The notes under the pieces were generated by a model. That model was not told the origin of the DNA. It did not search any database and saw nothing but the letters and a program-made list of their open reading frames with translations. Shown one piece after another: positions 34,234-43,664 of a stretch of 64,000 bases of DNA; the first letter of the stretch is position 1; the number at the start of each line of letters is the position of its first letter. The translations under genes and the position numbers were made by a program. Where the stretch lies: contig CAVPNW010000014.1 of NCBI GenBank assembly GCA_963706875.1, forward strand, positions 124,001 through 188,000, given 5' to 3'. The stretch comes from Prado023 sp963706875 (GTDB lineage Bacteria > Actinomycetota > Actinomycetes > S36-B12 > CAIYMF01).

Positions 34234-35199
34234 GTGAGCATCGACCAGGTCGGGGGCCCGCCGATGGCGGGTTCCCGACCCCCGGGTCCGCCCGAGGGGT
34301 TCTCGCTCAAGAGCACGAACCGGCGGCTGGGCGAGAAGGCCATCATCGCCAGCCTCTTCGTGTGCGCGGCACTCTCGGTCGTCATCACGATCGGCATCGC
34401 CATCGCGCTGTTCCTGCCTGCGATCGAGTTCTTCCAGCAGGTCTCGGTCAAGGAGTTCCTGACCGGCACCAAGTGGGCGCCGCGGTTCAAGCCACCTGCC
34501 TATGGCGTCCTCCCCCTGGTCATGGGCACCCTGTGGACCACCGGGATCGCCCTGCTCGTGGCGGTCCCGTTCGGGCTGGGGGCGGCGGTCTACCTTGCCG
34601 AGTACGCGAAGGACTCGACTCGGCGCAAGCTGAAGCCGATGCTCGAACTGCTCGCCGGCATCCCCTCGGTGGTCTACGGCTTCTTCGCCCTCCAGTTCAT
34701 GACGAAGGTCGTGCTCCAGGGCTGGTTGGGCCTGCCGGTGGGGACGTTCAACGTCCTGTCTGCGGGCATCGTCCTCGGAGTCATGATCATCCCCACCGTG
34801 GCCTCGCTGTCCGAGGACGCCCTGAGTGCAGTCCCGCTGGCGATCCGGCAGGGGTCCCTCGCCCTCGGCGCCAACCGGATGCAGACCACCCTGCGGGTGG
34901 TGTTCCCCGCTGCCATCTCCGGGATCGCCGCCGCAGTTGTCCTGGGCCTCTCCCGTGGGCTGGGCGAGACGATGATCGTGGCGCTGGCCGCCGGCCAGAA
35001 GCCAACGATGGTGACCAGCCCCTTCGAGGGTGGACAGACCATGACCGGCTTCATCGCCAACGCGGCCCTGGGTGACTCCCGGGTCGGCTCCCTGGAGTAC
35101 GACACGCTGTTCGCGGTGGGCCTGCTGCTGTTCTTCTTCACCCTCGTGGTCAACATGATCAGCATCCGGATGGTCCGCAAGTTCCGGGAGGCCTACTGA
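34234..35199 (+). CDS. pstC: Phosphate ABC transporter permease PstC
   Basis: 321 residues with a cytoplasmic Pro-rich N-terminus and six membrane helices. It carries the EAA-type loop SEDALSAVPLAIRQGSLALGANRMQTTLRVVFPAA that docks the ATPase. LELLAGIPSVVYGFFAL is a PstC signature. It starts with GTG 70 nt after pstS and shares one base with the pstA start (TGATG). Confidence 0.94.
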   Translation: MSIDQVGGPPMAGSRPPGPPEGFSLKSTNRRLGEKAIIASLFVCAALSVVITIGIAIALFLPAIEFFQQVSVKEFLTGTKWAPRFKPPAYGVLPLVMGTLWTTGIALLVAVPFGLGAAVYLAEYAKDSTRRKLKPMLELLAGIPSVVYGFFALQFMTKVVLQGWLGLPVGTFNVLSAGIVLGVMIIPTVASLSEDALSAVPLAIRQGSLALGANRMQTTLRVVFPAAISGIAAAVVLGLSRGLGETMIVALAAGQKPTMVTSPFEGGQTMTGFIANAALGDSRVGSLEYDTLFAVGLLLFFFTLVVNMISIRMVRKFREAY

Positions 35200-36107
35200 T
35201 GCCCGCACCCACCGAGAAGTACAGCGCCGAGGTCAGCCTGTCGGGCCGTCGTGCCAGCAACAGCGACAGCAACAAGAAGTCGTTGATCTTCCTCGGCCTT
35301 CTCTGGTTCAGCCTGCTGGTGGCCTTCGGCTTCCTCATCGTGCTTCTGGTCACCACGTTCCTCGACGGCATCGGCCGGTTCGACTCGCGGATGTTCACCA
35401 ACTACAACAACACCACCCCAGAGGATGCCGGCGCCCGCGCCGGGGTTCTCGGCTCGGTCATGGTGATCGCCTTCACGGCGCTCATGGCCATCCCCGTCGG
35501 GATCGGAGCCGCCCTGTACCTCGAGGAGTTCTCCCGTCGCGACCGGTGGTACAACCGGCTGTTCGAGCTGAACATCCAGAACCTCTCCGCAGTCCCGGCC
35601 ATCCTCTACGGCCTGCTCACCCTGGGCCTGATGGGCGCCATCGGGTTCTCGCAGACCGACATCGTATTCGGCGGCGCGCTGGCCCTGGCGCTGCTGATCC
35701 TGCCGGTGATCATCATCACGACCCGCGAGGCGCTGCGGGCGGTCCCGCAGGAGATCCGCGACGGATCCCTGGCATTGGGCGCCACCCAGTGGCAGACGGC
35801 CTGGAAGCAGACGCTGCCGGCGGGCCTGCCCGGAATCGCCACCGGGACGATCCTGGCCCTCTCCAGGGCCATGGGCGAGGCGGCCCCGCTGCTTCTGCTC
35901 GGCGTTGCGGTGTACATCTCCTTCGACCCCAACGGCCTGATGTCGCAGTTCACGACCATGCCGATCCAGATCTTCAACTGGACCAGCGCCCCGCAGGATG
36001 AGTTCAAGACGCTGGCGGCGGCAACCAGCATCCTGCTGCTGGCCATCCTGCTCGCGATGAACGGCATTGCCATCTACATCCGCAACAAGTACGCCAAGCG
36101 CTGGTGA
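35199..36107 (+). CDS. pstA: Phosphate ABC transporter permease PstA
   Basis: 302 residues and six membrane helices. NIQNLSAVPAILYGLLTLGLMG and the EAA loop TREALRAVPQEIRDGSLALGATQWQTAWKQTLPAG identify PstA, partner of PstC. The ATG at 35199 overlaps the pstC stop by one base. Confidence 0.94.
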   Translation: MPAPTEKYSAEVSLSGRRASNSDSNKKSLIFLGLLWFSLLVAFGFLIVLLVTTFLDGIGRFDSRMFTNYNNTTPEDAGARAGVLGSVMVIAFTALMAIPVGIGAALYLEEFSRRDRWYNRLFELNIQNLSAVPAILYGLLTLGLMGAIGFSQTDIVFGGALALALLILPVIIITTREALRAVPQEIRDGSLALGATQWQTAWKQTLPAGLPGIATGTILALSRAMGEAAPLLLLGVAVYISFDPNGLMSQFTTMPIQIFNWTSAPQDEFKTLAAATSILLLAILLAMNGIAIYIRNKYAKRW

Positions 36108-36114
36108 GGACGAC

Positions 36115-36954
36115 ATGAACGCAGAGACCCACGTCGACGTCTCGGGAGTCGAGGCGCCGGGGGAGCACCCGGCGATCCTGGACATCAAGGGACTGGACGT
36201 CTACTACGGTGACTTCTGGGCCGTCCGCAAGGTCGACATGTCGATCCGGGCCAACGAGATCACGGCCTTCATCGGCCCTTCGGGCTGCGGCAAGTCCACG
36301 GCCCTGCGCTGCATCAACCGCACCAACGACCTGGTGCCCAGTGCCCGGGTTGAGGGCAAGATCCTCTATCACGGCCAGGACCTGTACGGACAGGACGTGG
36401 ACCCGATCGAGGTGCGCCGCAGGGTCGGCATGGTCTTCCAGAAGCCCAACCCGTTCCCCAAGTCGATCTTCGACAACATCGCCTACGGGCCGAAGGTGAA
36501 CGGCTGGAAGCTGAAGAAGTCCGAGGAGAAGGACATGGTCGAGCAGGCCCTGACCCGGGCCGGCCTCTGGGACGAGGTCAAGCACAAGCTCGACCAGTCC
36601 GGCTTCGCGCTCTCCGGCGGTCAGCAGCAGCGGCTGTGCATCGCCCGAGCCATCGCCAACAAGCCCGAGATCCTGCTCATGGACGAGCCGTGCGCCTCGT
36701 TGGACCCGATCGCCACCGCGCTGATCGAGGACCTCATGGCCGAGCTGGTCACCGACTACACCGTGGTCATCGTGACGCACAACATGCAGCAGGCGGCCCG
36801 GGTCTCGAACCGGACGGCGTTCTTCACCGCGGAGGTGGAGGAGGACACCAACACCCGGTACGGCACCCTCGTCGAGATGGACGACACGTCCACGATCTTC
36901 ACGAACCCGTCGGACAAGCGCACGGAGGACTACATCTCCGGCCGCTTCGGCTGA
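36115..36954 (+). CDS. pstB: Phosphate ABC transporter ATPase PstB
   Basis: 279 residues. Walker A GPSGCGKST, Q-loop MVFQKPNPFPKSIFDNIAYGP (the PstB signature), LSGGQQQRLCIARAI, Walker B ILLMDEPCASLDP and switch VTHNMQQAARVS are intact. It powers PstSCA. The ATG at 36115 follows GAGGACG 7 nt after pstA. No phoU gene follows here, unlike in many operons. Confidence 0.95.
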   Translation: MNAETHVDVSGVEAPGEHPAILDIKGLDVYYGDFWAVRKVDMSIRANEITAFIGPSGCGKSTALRCINRTNDLVPSARVEGKILYHGQDLYGQDVDPIEVRRRVGMVFQKPNPFPKSIFDNIAYGPKVNGWKLKKSEEKDMVEQALTRAGLWDEVKHKLDQSGFALSGGQQQRLCIARAIANKPEILLMDEPCASLDPIATALIEDLMAELVTDYTVVIVTHNMQQAARVSNRTAFFTAEVEEDTNTRYGTLVEMDDTSTIFTNPSDKRTEDYISGRFG

Positions 36955-37061
36955 TCGGCCCGGCGTCCTGTCCGGATCGGGTGGGTTCGAGCGGATCGCG
37001 TTCGTCGAGATCCGAGGAGGATCCGAGCGGGCGACCAGCGAATCGAACGTGATCGTGGGCC

Positions 37062-38000
37062 TCAGACGTGCGCCGGCGGCAGGTCGTGCTGCTCGGCGGC
37101 AACGGTGCGCACCGTCTCGTCGGTGGGGCGGTTGACCCAGGTGCGATGGAACACGAAGAAGCTGCCCGGGGCCACGCGATGCAGGAACTTCGGGCCGCCC
37201 GCGGCTGAGCGCAGGGCATCCAGTTGGCTGGGGATCACCGGTCGGTGGGAGCACAGGACGGTCGGCCAGGGCTGGTTGAACATCTCGATGGTGCGGCTCA
37301 GGCCCGGTCCCGGGTCGGCGAGGAAGTCGTCCTCGCTGATCATGGGCTCCAGACGGATCCCGGACCCGAGCGCGGCAGCGGCCGGGCGCAGGGTCGCCAG
37401 GCACCGTTCGGCGGCCGAGGAGTGCAGATGCCGGATTCCGAAGGCCTCGAGCAGCGGGATCAGCCGGGTGGCCTCCCACTCGCCGTGCGCGAGCAGGCCC
37501 CGGGCTGGGTCCGCGCGGTCACGTCCGGTGCGCTGGGCCCAGTCCACCCGCTTCTCCGCGCTGGTGTGTCGCAGCAGCACGAAGGGGATGGTGGGTGGGG
37601 TCCGGACGGCCAGCGCAATCAGCTGGCCGTCGCGGGGGTAGGTCATTGCCGCGGCGGCCTCCTTGGGGCGCAGCCAGCGCAGCCGATCGACCTCCTTGTT
37701 CTCGGCGAACTCGCCACGGACGACGCTCGCCCGCCAGTACTCGACGGTCTTGGGCACGCCGTCGACCCGGTAGTGCTGGGTGGGCAGGGGGACATCGAGG
37801 ACCGGGGTGAAGCCGGTCTCCTCGACGGTCTCGCGCACGGCGGTCTCGATCGCATGCTCCCCGGCCTCGAACTTGCCCTTGGGCAGCGACCAGTCCCGCC
37901 GCCGGCGCCGATGGATCACGGCGACCTCGAGGTCCTTGCCCACACCCCGGGTCAGCACGACCCCGGCGGCGCGAATCACGGTGTGCGATGCGCTGGACAT
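37062..38000 (-). CDS. mutT1: MutT1-like NUDIX hydrolase fused to histidine phosphatase
   Basis: 312 residues in two domains. Residues about 8-130 are a NUDIX domain with the box GKFEAGEHAIETAVRETVEETGF (42-64). Residues about 138-312 are a histidine-phosphatase domain with FVLLRHTSAEKR and catalytic His, and VLCSHRP. Mycobacterial MutT1 has this fusion and removes oxidised nucleotides and dinucleoside polyphosphates. It ends the minus-strand block with the CHAD protein and ppk, so it may also act on polyphosphate-related nucleotides. Confidence 0.9.
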   Translation of the reverse strand: MSSASHTVIRAAGVVLTRGVGKDLEVAVIHRRRRRDWSLPKGKFEAGEHAIETAVRETVEETGFTPVLDVPLPTQHYRVDGVPKTVEYWRASVVRGEFAENKEVDRLRWLRPKEAAAAMTYPRDGQLIALAVRTPPTIPFVLLRHTSAEKRVDWAQRTGRDRADPARGLLAHGEWEATRLIPLLEAFGIRHLHSSAAERCLATLRPAAAALGSGIRLEPMISEDDFLADPGPGLSRTIEMFNQPWPTVLCSHRPVIPSQLDALRSAAGGPKFLHRVAPGSFFVFHRTWVNRPTDETVRTVAAEQHDLPPAHV

Positions 38001-38004
38001 GTCA

Positions 38005-39555
38005 CTACCCCAGGCGCGTCTGCGTGCGCTGGCCCCGGACTGCCGGCCATTGCTCCTTCATCCGGATGCGCGCGATCAGCTCGCATTCCACCTCGTAGGC
38101 ATGCAGCAGCCCCAGGGAGAAGCCGGTGGGGCCGTCGAAGTGCTCGGCGAGCTCCCGGCAGGTCTCCTGGGCGATCGAAGCGTCCTGGTGCTCGCCGAGC
38201 TGCTCGGTGACGTTGCTCAACGCGGTCGCAAGGCCCTTGGCGGGGGCGCCGAACACGGGGACGAGCGCCTCAGCGGCATACCTGGCCCGCTTGGCGGTGA
38301 TCCGGGTCTCGTGCCACTCCTCGGCCGGGCCGTCGAGGGTCAGCGCCTTGACCTCGCGGGCCAGCTTTCGCCAGGACTTGTCGAACAGCGGCGGAAGGGC
38401 CTCGCGCGCGGGGGCGGCCGCGGCCTCGGTGAGCTGCGGGTTGGCCGCCGCGTCGACCAGGGCGTCGAGGAGGGCGAGGTGGCGCTCCGAGCGCATCGCG
38501 TCGAGGGCCTCCGCGCGCCCGGCGTCGACCTTGGCCTGCATCAGGGGGTCGACATGGGCGTGGATCGTGGCGGCATCGGCGTCGCCGAGCTCGTCGGCGT
38601 GGGCGTCGAGCCGGGCGAGCAGCACCTCGGAGTCCCGGCTGAGGCCGAGTTCCGAGGCGGCCCAGCCGAGCTCGTCACGCAGGTGGCGAGACCAGTCGGC
38701 GTCGACCAGCGGGGAGAACACGCGCAGGCCGCTTCGCAGGCGCCGGGCCGCCACGCGCATCTGGTGCACGGAGTCGGGCAGGTCACGACGGACCCGCATG
38801 TCCTGGAGCAGGAAGCGCCGCACGTGCGTGAGCAGGTGGGCGTGGACGGCGTCCCCGGCAGGGTCGTCGGGGCTGACGGGGGACGGCTCTGCGACGTCCG
38901 GTGCACCCTTGGCCGCCGGGCCGAGGGCGCTGACAGCCTTCGAGGTCGTCCCGGGGATCGCGCCGTGGGCCTTCAGGAGGTCGATGACTGGGTCGAGGGC
39001 GCTGAGCTCGATGCCCAGGGGGCGGACCGCCAGCTCGCGGAATCGGCCGGCCACGACCTCGCCGTCCATGATCGAGACGATGTCGTCGACGAGTTCGGCC
39101 ACGGGGGCGTCATCAGCGCCGTGCAGGACCAGGATCGTGCGCTGGGTGTGCAGGCTGGCGACCGGGATCAGCGGGTTGCGCCTGGCCAGGGCCGTCACAA
39201 CGTCGGCCATCTCCGGGGGTACCTGCCCGGGTTCGCCAGCGTCCAGGGGCATGCGCATCTCGTCGTGGGTGCCCGCCGAGCCGCCGTCGGACGGGAGGGT
39301 GAGCTGCCAGCCCTCGTCCGATCCGCCGGCACGGCGTCGCAGTGTCACCCCCCAGCGGATGAGGCGCAGGTCCTCTGTGTCGTGATAGACGGCCCGCACC
39401 TGCACGGCAGGCCGCCGGTCGACCCGCGTGATCCCGGTGTCGACGGTCGTCCCGGCCAGGCCGGGCACGAGGCCGACCAGGTCGGGCATGCGGAACAGGG
39501 CGTGGACGCGCAACTTGCTCACCACAGCCCGATCAGTGGTCGGGGACTCGCTCAC
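38005..39555 (-). CDS. CHAD domain protein with degenerate CYTH domain
   Basis: 516 residues. The C-terminal half (about 240-510) is a CHAD domain with its conserved His/Arg/Lys motifs VHQMRVAARRLRSGLRVF and WHETRITAKRARYAAEAL, implicated in polyphosphate binding. The N-terminal 200 residues resemble a CYTH/triphosphatase fold (AVYHDTEDLRLIRWGVTLRRR), but the usual ExExK motif at the start is missing (DRAVVSKLRVHALF). It therefore probably lacks CYTH catalysis. It lies 65 bp after ppk, fitting polyphosphate metabolism. The GTG at 39555 starts the family sequence; upstream frame is antisense-like. Confidence 0.85.
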   Translation of the reverse strand: MSESPTTDRAVVSKLRVHALFRMPDLVGLVPGLAGTTVDTGITRVDRRPAVQVRAVYHDTEDLRLIRWGVTLRRRAGGSDEGWQLTLPSDGGSAGTHDEMRMPLDAGEPGQVPPEMADVVTALARRNPLIPVASLHTQRTILVLHGADDAPVAELVDDIVSIMDGEVVAGRFRELAVRPLGIELSALDPVIDLLKAHGAIPGTTSKAVSALGPAAKGAPDVAEPSPVSPDDPAGDAVHAHLLTHVRRFLLQDMRVRRDLPDSVHQMRVAARRLRSGLRVFSPLVDADWSRHLRDELGWAASELGLSRDSEVLLARLDAHADELGDADAATIHAHVDPLMQAKVDAGRAEALDAMRSERHLALLDALVDAAANPQLTEAAAAPAREALPPLFDKSWRKLAREVKALTLDGPAEEWHETRITAKRARYAAEALVPVFGAPAKGLATALSNVTEQLGEHQDASIAQETCRELAEHFDGPTGFSLGLLHAYEVECELIARIRMKEQWPAVRGQRTQTRLG

Positions 39556-39620
39556 ATCGGCCTTCCAGGGGCATATCGGTACTTGAGGGGGGCAGCATGC
39601 CACCCGAAGATGAACAGGAC

Positions 39621-41777
39621 TCAGCCGGTCTTCCGTCGCGGCCGGGCGGCCCGGACCCCGATCAGGTGCTCCTGGAGGTCGCGGCAGGGCCTGCCGTCGG
39701 AGTCGGTGATGTGCGGGGTCCAGCCACCGTCGGGCTGGCCGATCCAGGCCTTGGTGGAGTCGTCGAAGCCCATGTCGATGAGAGCCGAGACCTGGGAGGC
39801 GTGCTCGGCGCCGAGGCGGACGAGGACCTCGACACGGCGGTCGAGGTTTCGGTGCATGAGGTCCGCCGAGCCGATCCAGGTCTCGGTGTCGCCGCCGTTG
39901 GCGAACTCGTAGGCACGGCTGTGCTCGAGGAAGCGACCCAGCACCGAGTGCACCCTGATGTTGTCGCTCAGGCCCGGCACCCCCGGGCGCACCGCGCAGA
40001 TGCCACGGACCCAGATGTCGACCGGGACTCCAGCCTGTGAGGCCCGGTACAGGGCGTCGATGATGCCCTCGTCGACGATCGAGTTGCACTTGAAGCGCAC
40101 CCGGGCCGGGCGTCCTTCTCGATGGTGTGCGACCTCACGCTCGATCCGCTCCACGAGGCCGGTGCGGATCGAGTGCGGGGCCACCAGCAGCCGGTTGTAC
40201 GTGGTGTTCATCGAGTAGCCGGACAGCACGTTGAACACGTTCGATACGTCCTCGCCGACGGCGGGGTCGGCCGTGAGCAGGCCCAGGTCCTCGTACAGCC
40301 GCGCGGTCTTCGGGTGGTAGTTGCCGGTGCCGATGTGCACGTAGCGACGCAGCCGCTCGCCGTCGTCGCGGACGACCATGCTCAGCTTGCAGTGCGTCTT
40401 GAGGCCCACGAGTCCGTAGACGACATGTACGCCCTGGCGCTCCAGCTTGCGCGCCCAGGAGATGTTGGCCCGTTCGTCGAAGCGAGCCTTGATCTCCACG
40501 AGGGCAAGGACCTGCTTGCCGGCCTGCGCCGCGTCGATCAGGGCGTCGACGATCGGGGAGTCCCCGGACGTGCGGTACAGCGTCTGCTTGATCGCCAGCA
40601 CCTTCGGGTCAGCTGCGGCCTGCTCGAGGAAGCGCTGGACGCTCGTGGAGAAGCTGTCGTAGGGGTGGTGCAGCAGCACGTCGTGGTCGCGCATCGCCTC
40701 GAGCACATCCGGCGGGGCGGCGGTCTCGACCTCCGTGAGCTGGGGGGAGGTCTTCGGCAGGAACTTGGCCTCCTTGAGACCCTCGCGATCCAGGCCGTAG
40801 ACGGTCCAGAGCCCGGTGAGGTCCAGCGGGCCGGGCAGGGAGAACACCTCCTCCTCGGAGATCCCCAGCTCGCGGACCAGCAGCTCGAGGACGTACGGGT
40901 CGATCGAGCGCTCCACCTCGAGGCGGACAGGTGGCCCGAACCGGCGGCGGTTGAGCTCGCGCTCCAGGGCCTTGAGCAGGTTCTCTGCGTCGTCCTCCTC
41001 GACCTCGACGTCCTCGTTGCGCGTCACCCGGAACGAGTGCTGCTGCAGGATGTCCATCCCGGGGAAGAGGTCCGAGAGGTTCGCGGCGATGACGTCCTCG
41101 AGGGGCACGAACCGCTCGGGGCCGACCTGAAGGAAGCGCGGCAGGCTCTGGGGAACCTTGACCCGGGCGAACAGCTCGGTGCCGGTGCTGGGGTTGCGCA
41201 CGACGACGGCGAGGTTGAGGCTCAGCCCGGAGATGTAGGGGAACGGGTGCGCCGGGTCCACGGCCAGCGGGGTCAGGACCGGGAACACCTTCTCGGCGAA
41301 CGTCGTCTGGAGCAGCGCGCGCTCGTCGTCGGTGGCCTGGTGGTAGCGCAGGAGCTGGATCCCCTCGGCCCGCAGGCCGGGCAGCACGGAGTCGCCGAAG
41401 CAGGCCGCGTGCCGGTCCATCAGCAGGCGGGTGCGGATCAGGATCAGCTCGAGCAGGTCGCGTGGCATGAGCCCGCTGGCCGCGCGCACGGCGATCCCAG
41501 CGTCGATCCGGCGCTTGAGGCCGGCCACGCGGACCATGAAGAACTCGTCGAGGTTCGAGGCGAAGATGGCCAGGAACTTGGCCCGCTCGAGCAGCGGCAG
41601 CGACTCGTCCTCGGCGAGCTCGAGCACTCGCTCGTTGAACGACAGCCAGGAGAGCTCGCGATCGGCGAAGCGATCGGCCGGCAGGGGGGCGGACGCCGGT
41701 GGGCTGGCGGGGGCCAGGGACTCGTCGGACTGCGCCGTCGGCTCCTCCACGTGCGGCTGCGTCGCGGTGTCGGACAC
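39621..41777 (-). CDS. ppk: Polyphosphate kinase PPK1
   Basis: 718 residues with the four PPK1 domains: DRELSWLSFNERVLELA and SNLDEFFMVRVAGLKRRI at the N-terminus, then FPYISGLSLNLAV. The catalytic domains carry KVLAIKQTLYRTSGDSP, VEIKARFDERANI, LKTHCKLSMVVR (His) and HIGTGNYHPKTARLYEDLGL (phospho-His). It reversibly makes polyphosphate from ATP. The GTG at 41777 follows AAGGGGG. It is 34 nt after mshD and probably in the glnR-mshD-ppk-CHAD-mutT1 operon. Confidence 0.95.
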   Translation of the reverse strand: MSDTATQPHVEEPTAQSDESLAPASPPASAPLPADRFADRELSWLSFNERVLELAEDESLPLLERAKFLAIFASNLDEFFMVRVAGLKRRIDAGIAVRAASGLMPRDLLELILIRTRLLMDRHAACFGDSVLPGLRAEGIQLLRYHQATDDERALLQTTFAEKVFPVLTPLAVDPAHPFPYISGLSLNLAVVVRNPSTGTELFARVKVPQSLPRFLQVGPERFVPLEDVIAANLSDLFPGMDILQQHSFRVTRNEDVEVEEDDAENLLKALERELNRRRFGPPVRLEVERSIDPYVLELLVRELGISEEEVFSLPGPLDLTGLWTVYGLDREGLKEAKFLPKTSPQLTEVETAAPPDVLEAMRDHDVLLHHPYDSFSTSVQRFLEQAAADPKVLAIKQTLYRTSGDSPIVDALIDAAQAGKQVLALVEIKARFDERANISWARKLERQGVHVVYGLVGLKTHCKLSMVVRDDGERLRRYVHIGTGNYHPKTARLYEDLGLLTADPAVGEDVSNVFNVLSGYSMNTTYNRLLVAPHSIRTGLVERIEREVAHHREGRPARVRFKCNSIVDEGIIDALYRASQAGVPVDIWVRGICAVRPGVPGLSDNIRVHSVLGRFLEHSRAYEFANGGDTETWIGSADLMHRNLDRRVEVLVRLGAEHASQVSALIDMGFDDSTKAWIGQPDGGWTPHITDSDGRPCRDLQEHLIGVRAARPRRKTG

Positions 41778-41811
41778 GACAACCCCCTTCCCAGAGCGGT
41801 GTCGAATGAGT

Positions 41812-42843
41812 CTATCGACGGAACAGCGTGTCGCTGTCCCAGGGAGCGAACCCCAGCGCCCGGTACAGCGAGATCGCGGCCTCGTTGTCGGCATCCACGT
41901 ACAGCAGTGCCGCGGACAGGCCCAGGTGGCGCAGGTGGTGCAGGCCCGCCAGCGTCAGGCTCCGACCCAGGCCGCGCCCACGCATGCCCGGGTCGACGCC
42001 CACGACGTAGACCTCACCGATCGGTTCGTGGGCATGTCCCGAGGGCGCCGGGTCGTCGCCGGCGTGGGCGTGCGTGTGCGGGGGCGGGGCGTCATCGAGG
42101 TGGGGGTGGGTGTGTGGGGGGTCGTCGAGGTGGGGGTGGCCGTGGCCGTGGCTGTGCACCTTGGTCCAGTGGAACCCGGCGAGCCGGCCGTTCTCGGCCT
42201 CGGCGATCAGGAACCCGTCCGGGTCGAACCAGGGCTCGGCCATGCGCCGTTCGAGGTCCTCGCGGGTCCAGCTGCCCTGATCCGGGAGGTCGGTGAACGC
42301 AGCGGCGTTCAGCGCCAGCCACTCGTCGATGTCGCGCTCGGCGTCGAAGGAGCGCAGGGTGATGCCGGCAGGCAGCTCGACGGGGTCCATCGGGGCGAAC
42401 AGGGAGCGCCGCAGCTGCCACAGGCGGCGCACGCGGTGGAAGCCGTGAGCTGCCGCCAGCTCGTTCGCCGCGGCATCGGCGCCGTGTGCCCACAGCCTCA
42501 GGCGCCCCGGATGGGCCTCGGCCTGGCGGACCAGTTCGTCGACCAGCATGCCGCCCAGGCCCTGACGTCGGGCCGAGGGGCTGACTGCGAGTTCGGCAGC
42601 TGGCCCTTCGGCTGCCTCGCTGAGGTCGAGGTGGGCGTATCCGAGCAGGCCGGGCGTGCCCTGCTGCTCGGCCAGCAGGTGCACGGAGTCGCTGCCGCCG
42701 TGGCGCAGGTGCAGCACGACGTGCTCACTCAAGGGGTAGGCGCCGTCGATGCGGGCGGATTCGTCGGCCAGGGCAAGGGCGGCAAGGATCTCTTCGTGCG
42801 TGAGGTGCGAGGCGACCCGGATTCGAGCGTCGGGTGCACTCAC
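41812..42843 (-). CDS. mshD: Mycothiol synthase MshD with His-rich insert
   Basis: 343 residues in two GNAT domains. The first has ELAVSPSARRQGLGGMLVDELV, the second GEVYVVGVDPGMRGRGLGRSLTLAGLHHL and YVDADNEAAISLYRALGF. LAGFHWTKVH is a diagnostic MshD motif. It acetylates Cys-GlcN-Ins, the last step of mycothiol synthesis. Between FHWTKVH and the second GNAT core is an insert of about 45 residues (about 230-274) with 13 His in HGHGHPH, HTHPH and HTHAH clusters, absent from MshD proteins I know. The GTG start overlaps the glnR stop. Confidence 0.93.
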   Translation of the reverse strand: MSAPDARIRVASHLTHEEILAALALADESARIDGAYPLSEHVVLHLRHGGSDSVHLLAEQQGTPGLLGYAHLDLSEAAEGPAAELAVSPSARRQGLGGMLVDELVRQAEAHPGRLRLWAHGADAAANELAAAHGFHRVRRLWQLRRSLFAPMDPVELPAGITLRSFDAERDIDEWLALNAAAFTDLPDQGSWTREDLERRMAEPWFDPDGFLIAEAENGRLAGFHWTKVHSHGHGHPHLDDPPHTHPHLDDAPPPHTHAHAGDDPAPSGHAHEPIGEVYVVGVDPGMRGRGLGRSLTLAGLHHLRHLGLSAALLYVDADNEAAISLYRALGFAPWDSDTLFRR

Positions 42844-43568
42844 CGCACGGGTTCGCGAAGGGTCGCGGCGGTCGCGACATCCAGGACGTCGTCCTGGCGC
42901 GGCGGCACGAACCGGTAGCCCACATTGCGGACGGTGCCGATCAGCCCCTCGTGCTCGGCGCCCAGCTTGGCGCGCAGCCGGCGCACGTGGACATCCACTG
43001 TGCGGGTGCCGCCGAAGTAGTCGTAGCCCCAGACCTCCTGGAGCAGCTGTGCCCGGGTGAAGACACGCCCGCCATGGCTGGCCAGGAACCGCAGCAGTTC
43101 GAACTCCTTGAAGGTGAGGTCCAGGCTGCGACCCCGGATGCGTGCGCTGTAGGCGCTCTCGTCGATCACGAGGTCACCGAGGCGCATCTCCCCGTCGGAG
43201 TCGGCCTCATCGGCCACGACGATGCGTCCGATCGCCATGCGCAGGCGGGCCTCGACCTCGGCCGGCCCGGCCGCGTCGAGCAGGACGTCGTCGATGCCCC
43301 ACTCGGCATTGACAGCGGCAAGCCCGCCCTCGGTGGTGATCAGGATGACCGGGCAGTCGACGCCCGTCTGGCGGATCAGCCGCGTCAGGGCTCGGATGTG
43401 GGCGAGGTCGCGGCGCCCGTCGACGAGCAGTGCGTCGGACTTCGGCGCGTTGAGGAGGGCACTGGCCTCGGCCGGCAGGACCCGCACGTGGTGGGCGAGC
43501 AATCCCAGTGCCGGCAGGACCTCCCCGGAGGGCCCCAGCGAGGCTGTCATCAGCAGCAGCCTGCTCAT
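42840..43568 (-). CDS. glnR: Nitrogen regulator GlnR (OmpR-type)
   Basis: 242 residues. The N-terminus MSRLLLMTASLGPSGEVLPALGLL with LLVDGRRDLAHIRAL, LITTEGGLAAVNAEWGIDDVLLD and the C-terminal winged helix LDLTFKEFELLRFLASHGGRVFTRAQLLQEVWGYDYFGGTRTVDVHVRRLRAKLG match Streptomyces GlnR closely. Asp50 is kept although the receiver pocket is atypical; GlnR is an orphan regulator without a partner kinase. It controls glutamine synthetase and ammonium uptake genes. The glnR-mshD neighbourhood is common in actinomycetes. Confidence 0.93.
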   Translation of the reverse strand: MSRLLLMTASLGPSGEVLPALGLLAHHVRVLPAEASALLNAPKSDALLVDGRRDLAHIRALTRLIRQTGVDCPVILITTEGGLAAVNAEWGIDDVLLDAAGPAEVEARLRMAIGRIVVADEADSDGEMRLGDLVIDESAYSARIRGRSLDLTFKEFELLRFLASHGGRVFTRAQLLQEVWGYDYFGGTRTVDVHVRRLRAKLGAEHEGLIGTVRNVGYRFVPPRQDDVLDVATAATLREPVR

Positions 43569-43664
43569 GGGCGGACTCCGATCCGTCGCGATGTGGGCAA
43601 TCCCTGGGCAGAGGATACTCCCAGGTTGGGAATCCCCGCCCTGCCCGGAGGTGTTGTACCGCCC

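Noticed and set aside
36994..37054. Imperfect inverted repeat after pstB (GATCGCGTTCG / CGAACGTGATC)
   Set aside because: The arms are 39 nt apart with a mismatch; too weak to call a terminator.
39556..40089. 178-codon extension upstream of the CHAD protein
   Set aside because: It lies within ppk in another frame and is Arg/Pro-rich; the family sequence starts at GTG 39555.
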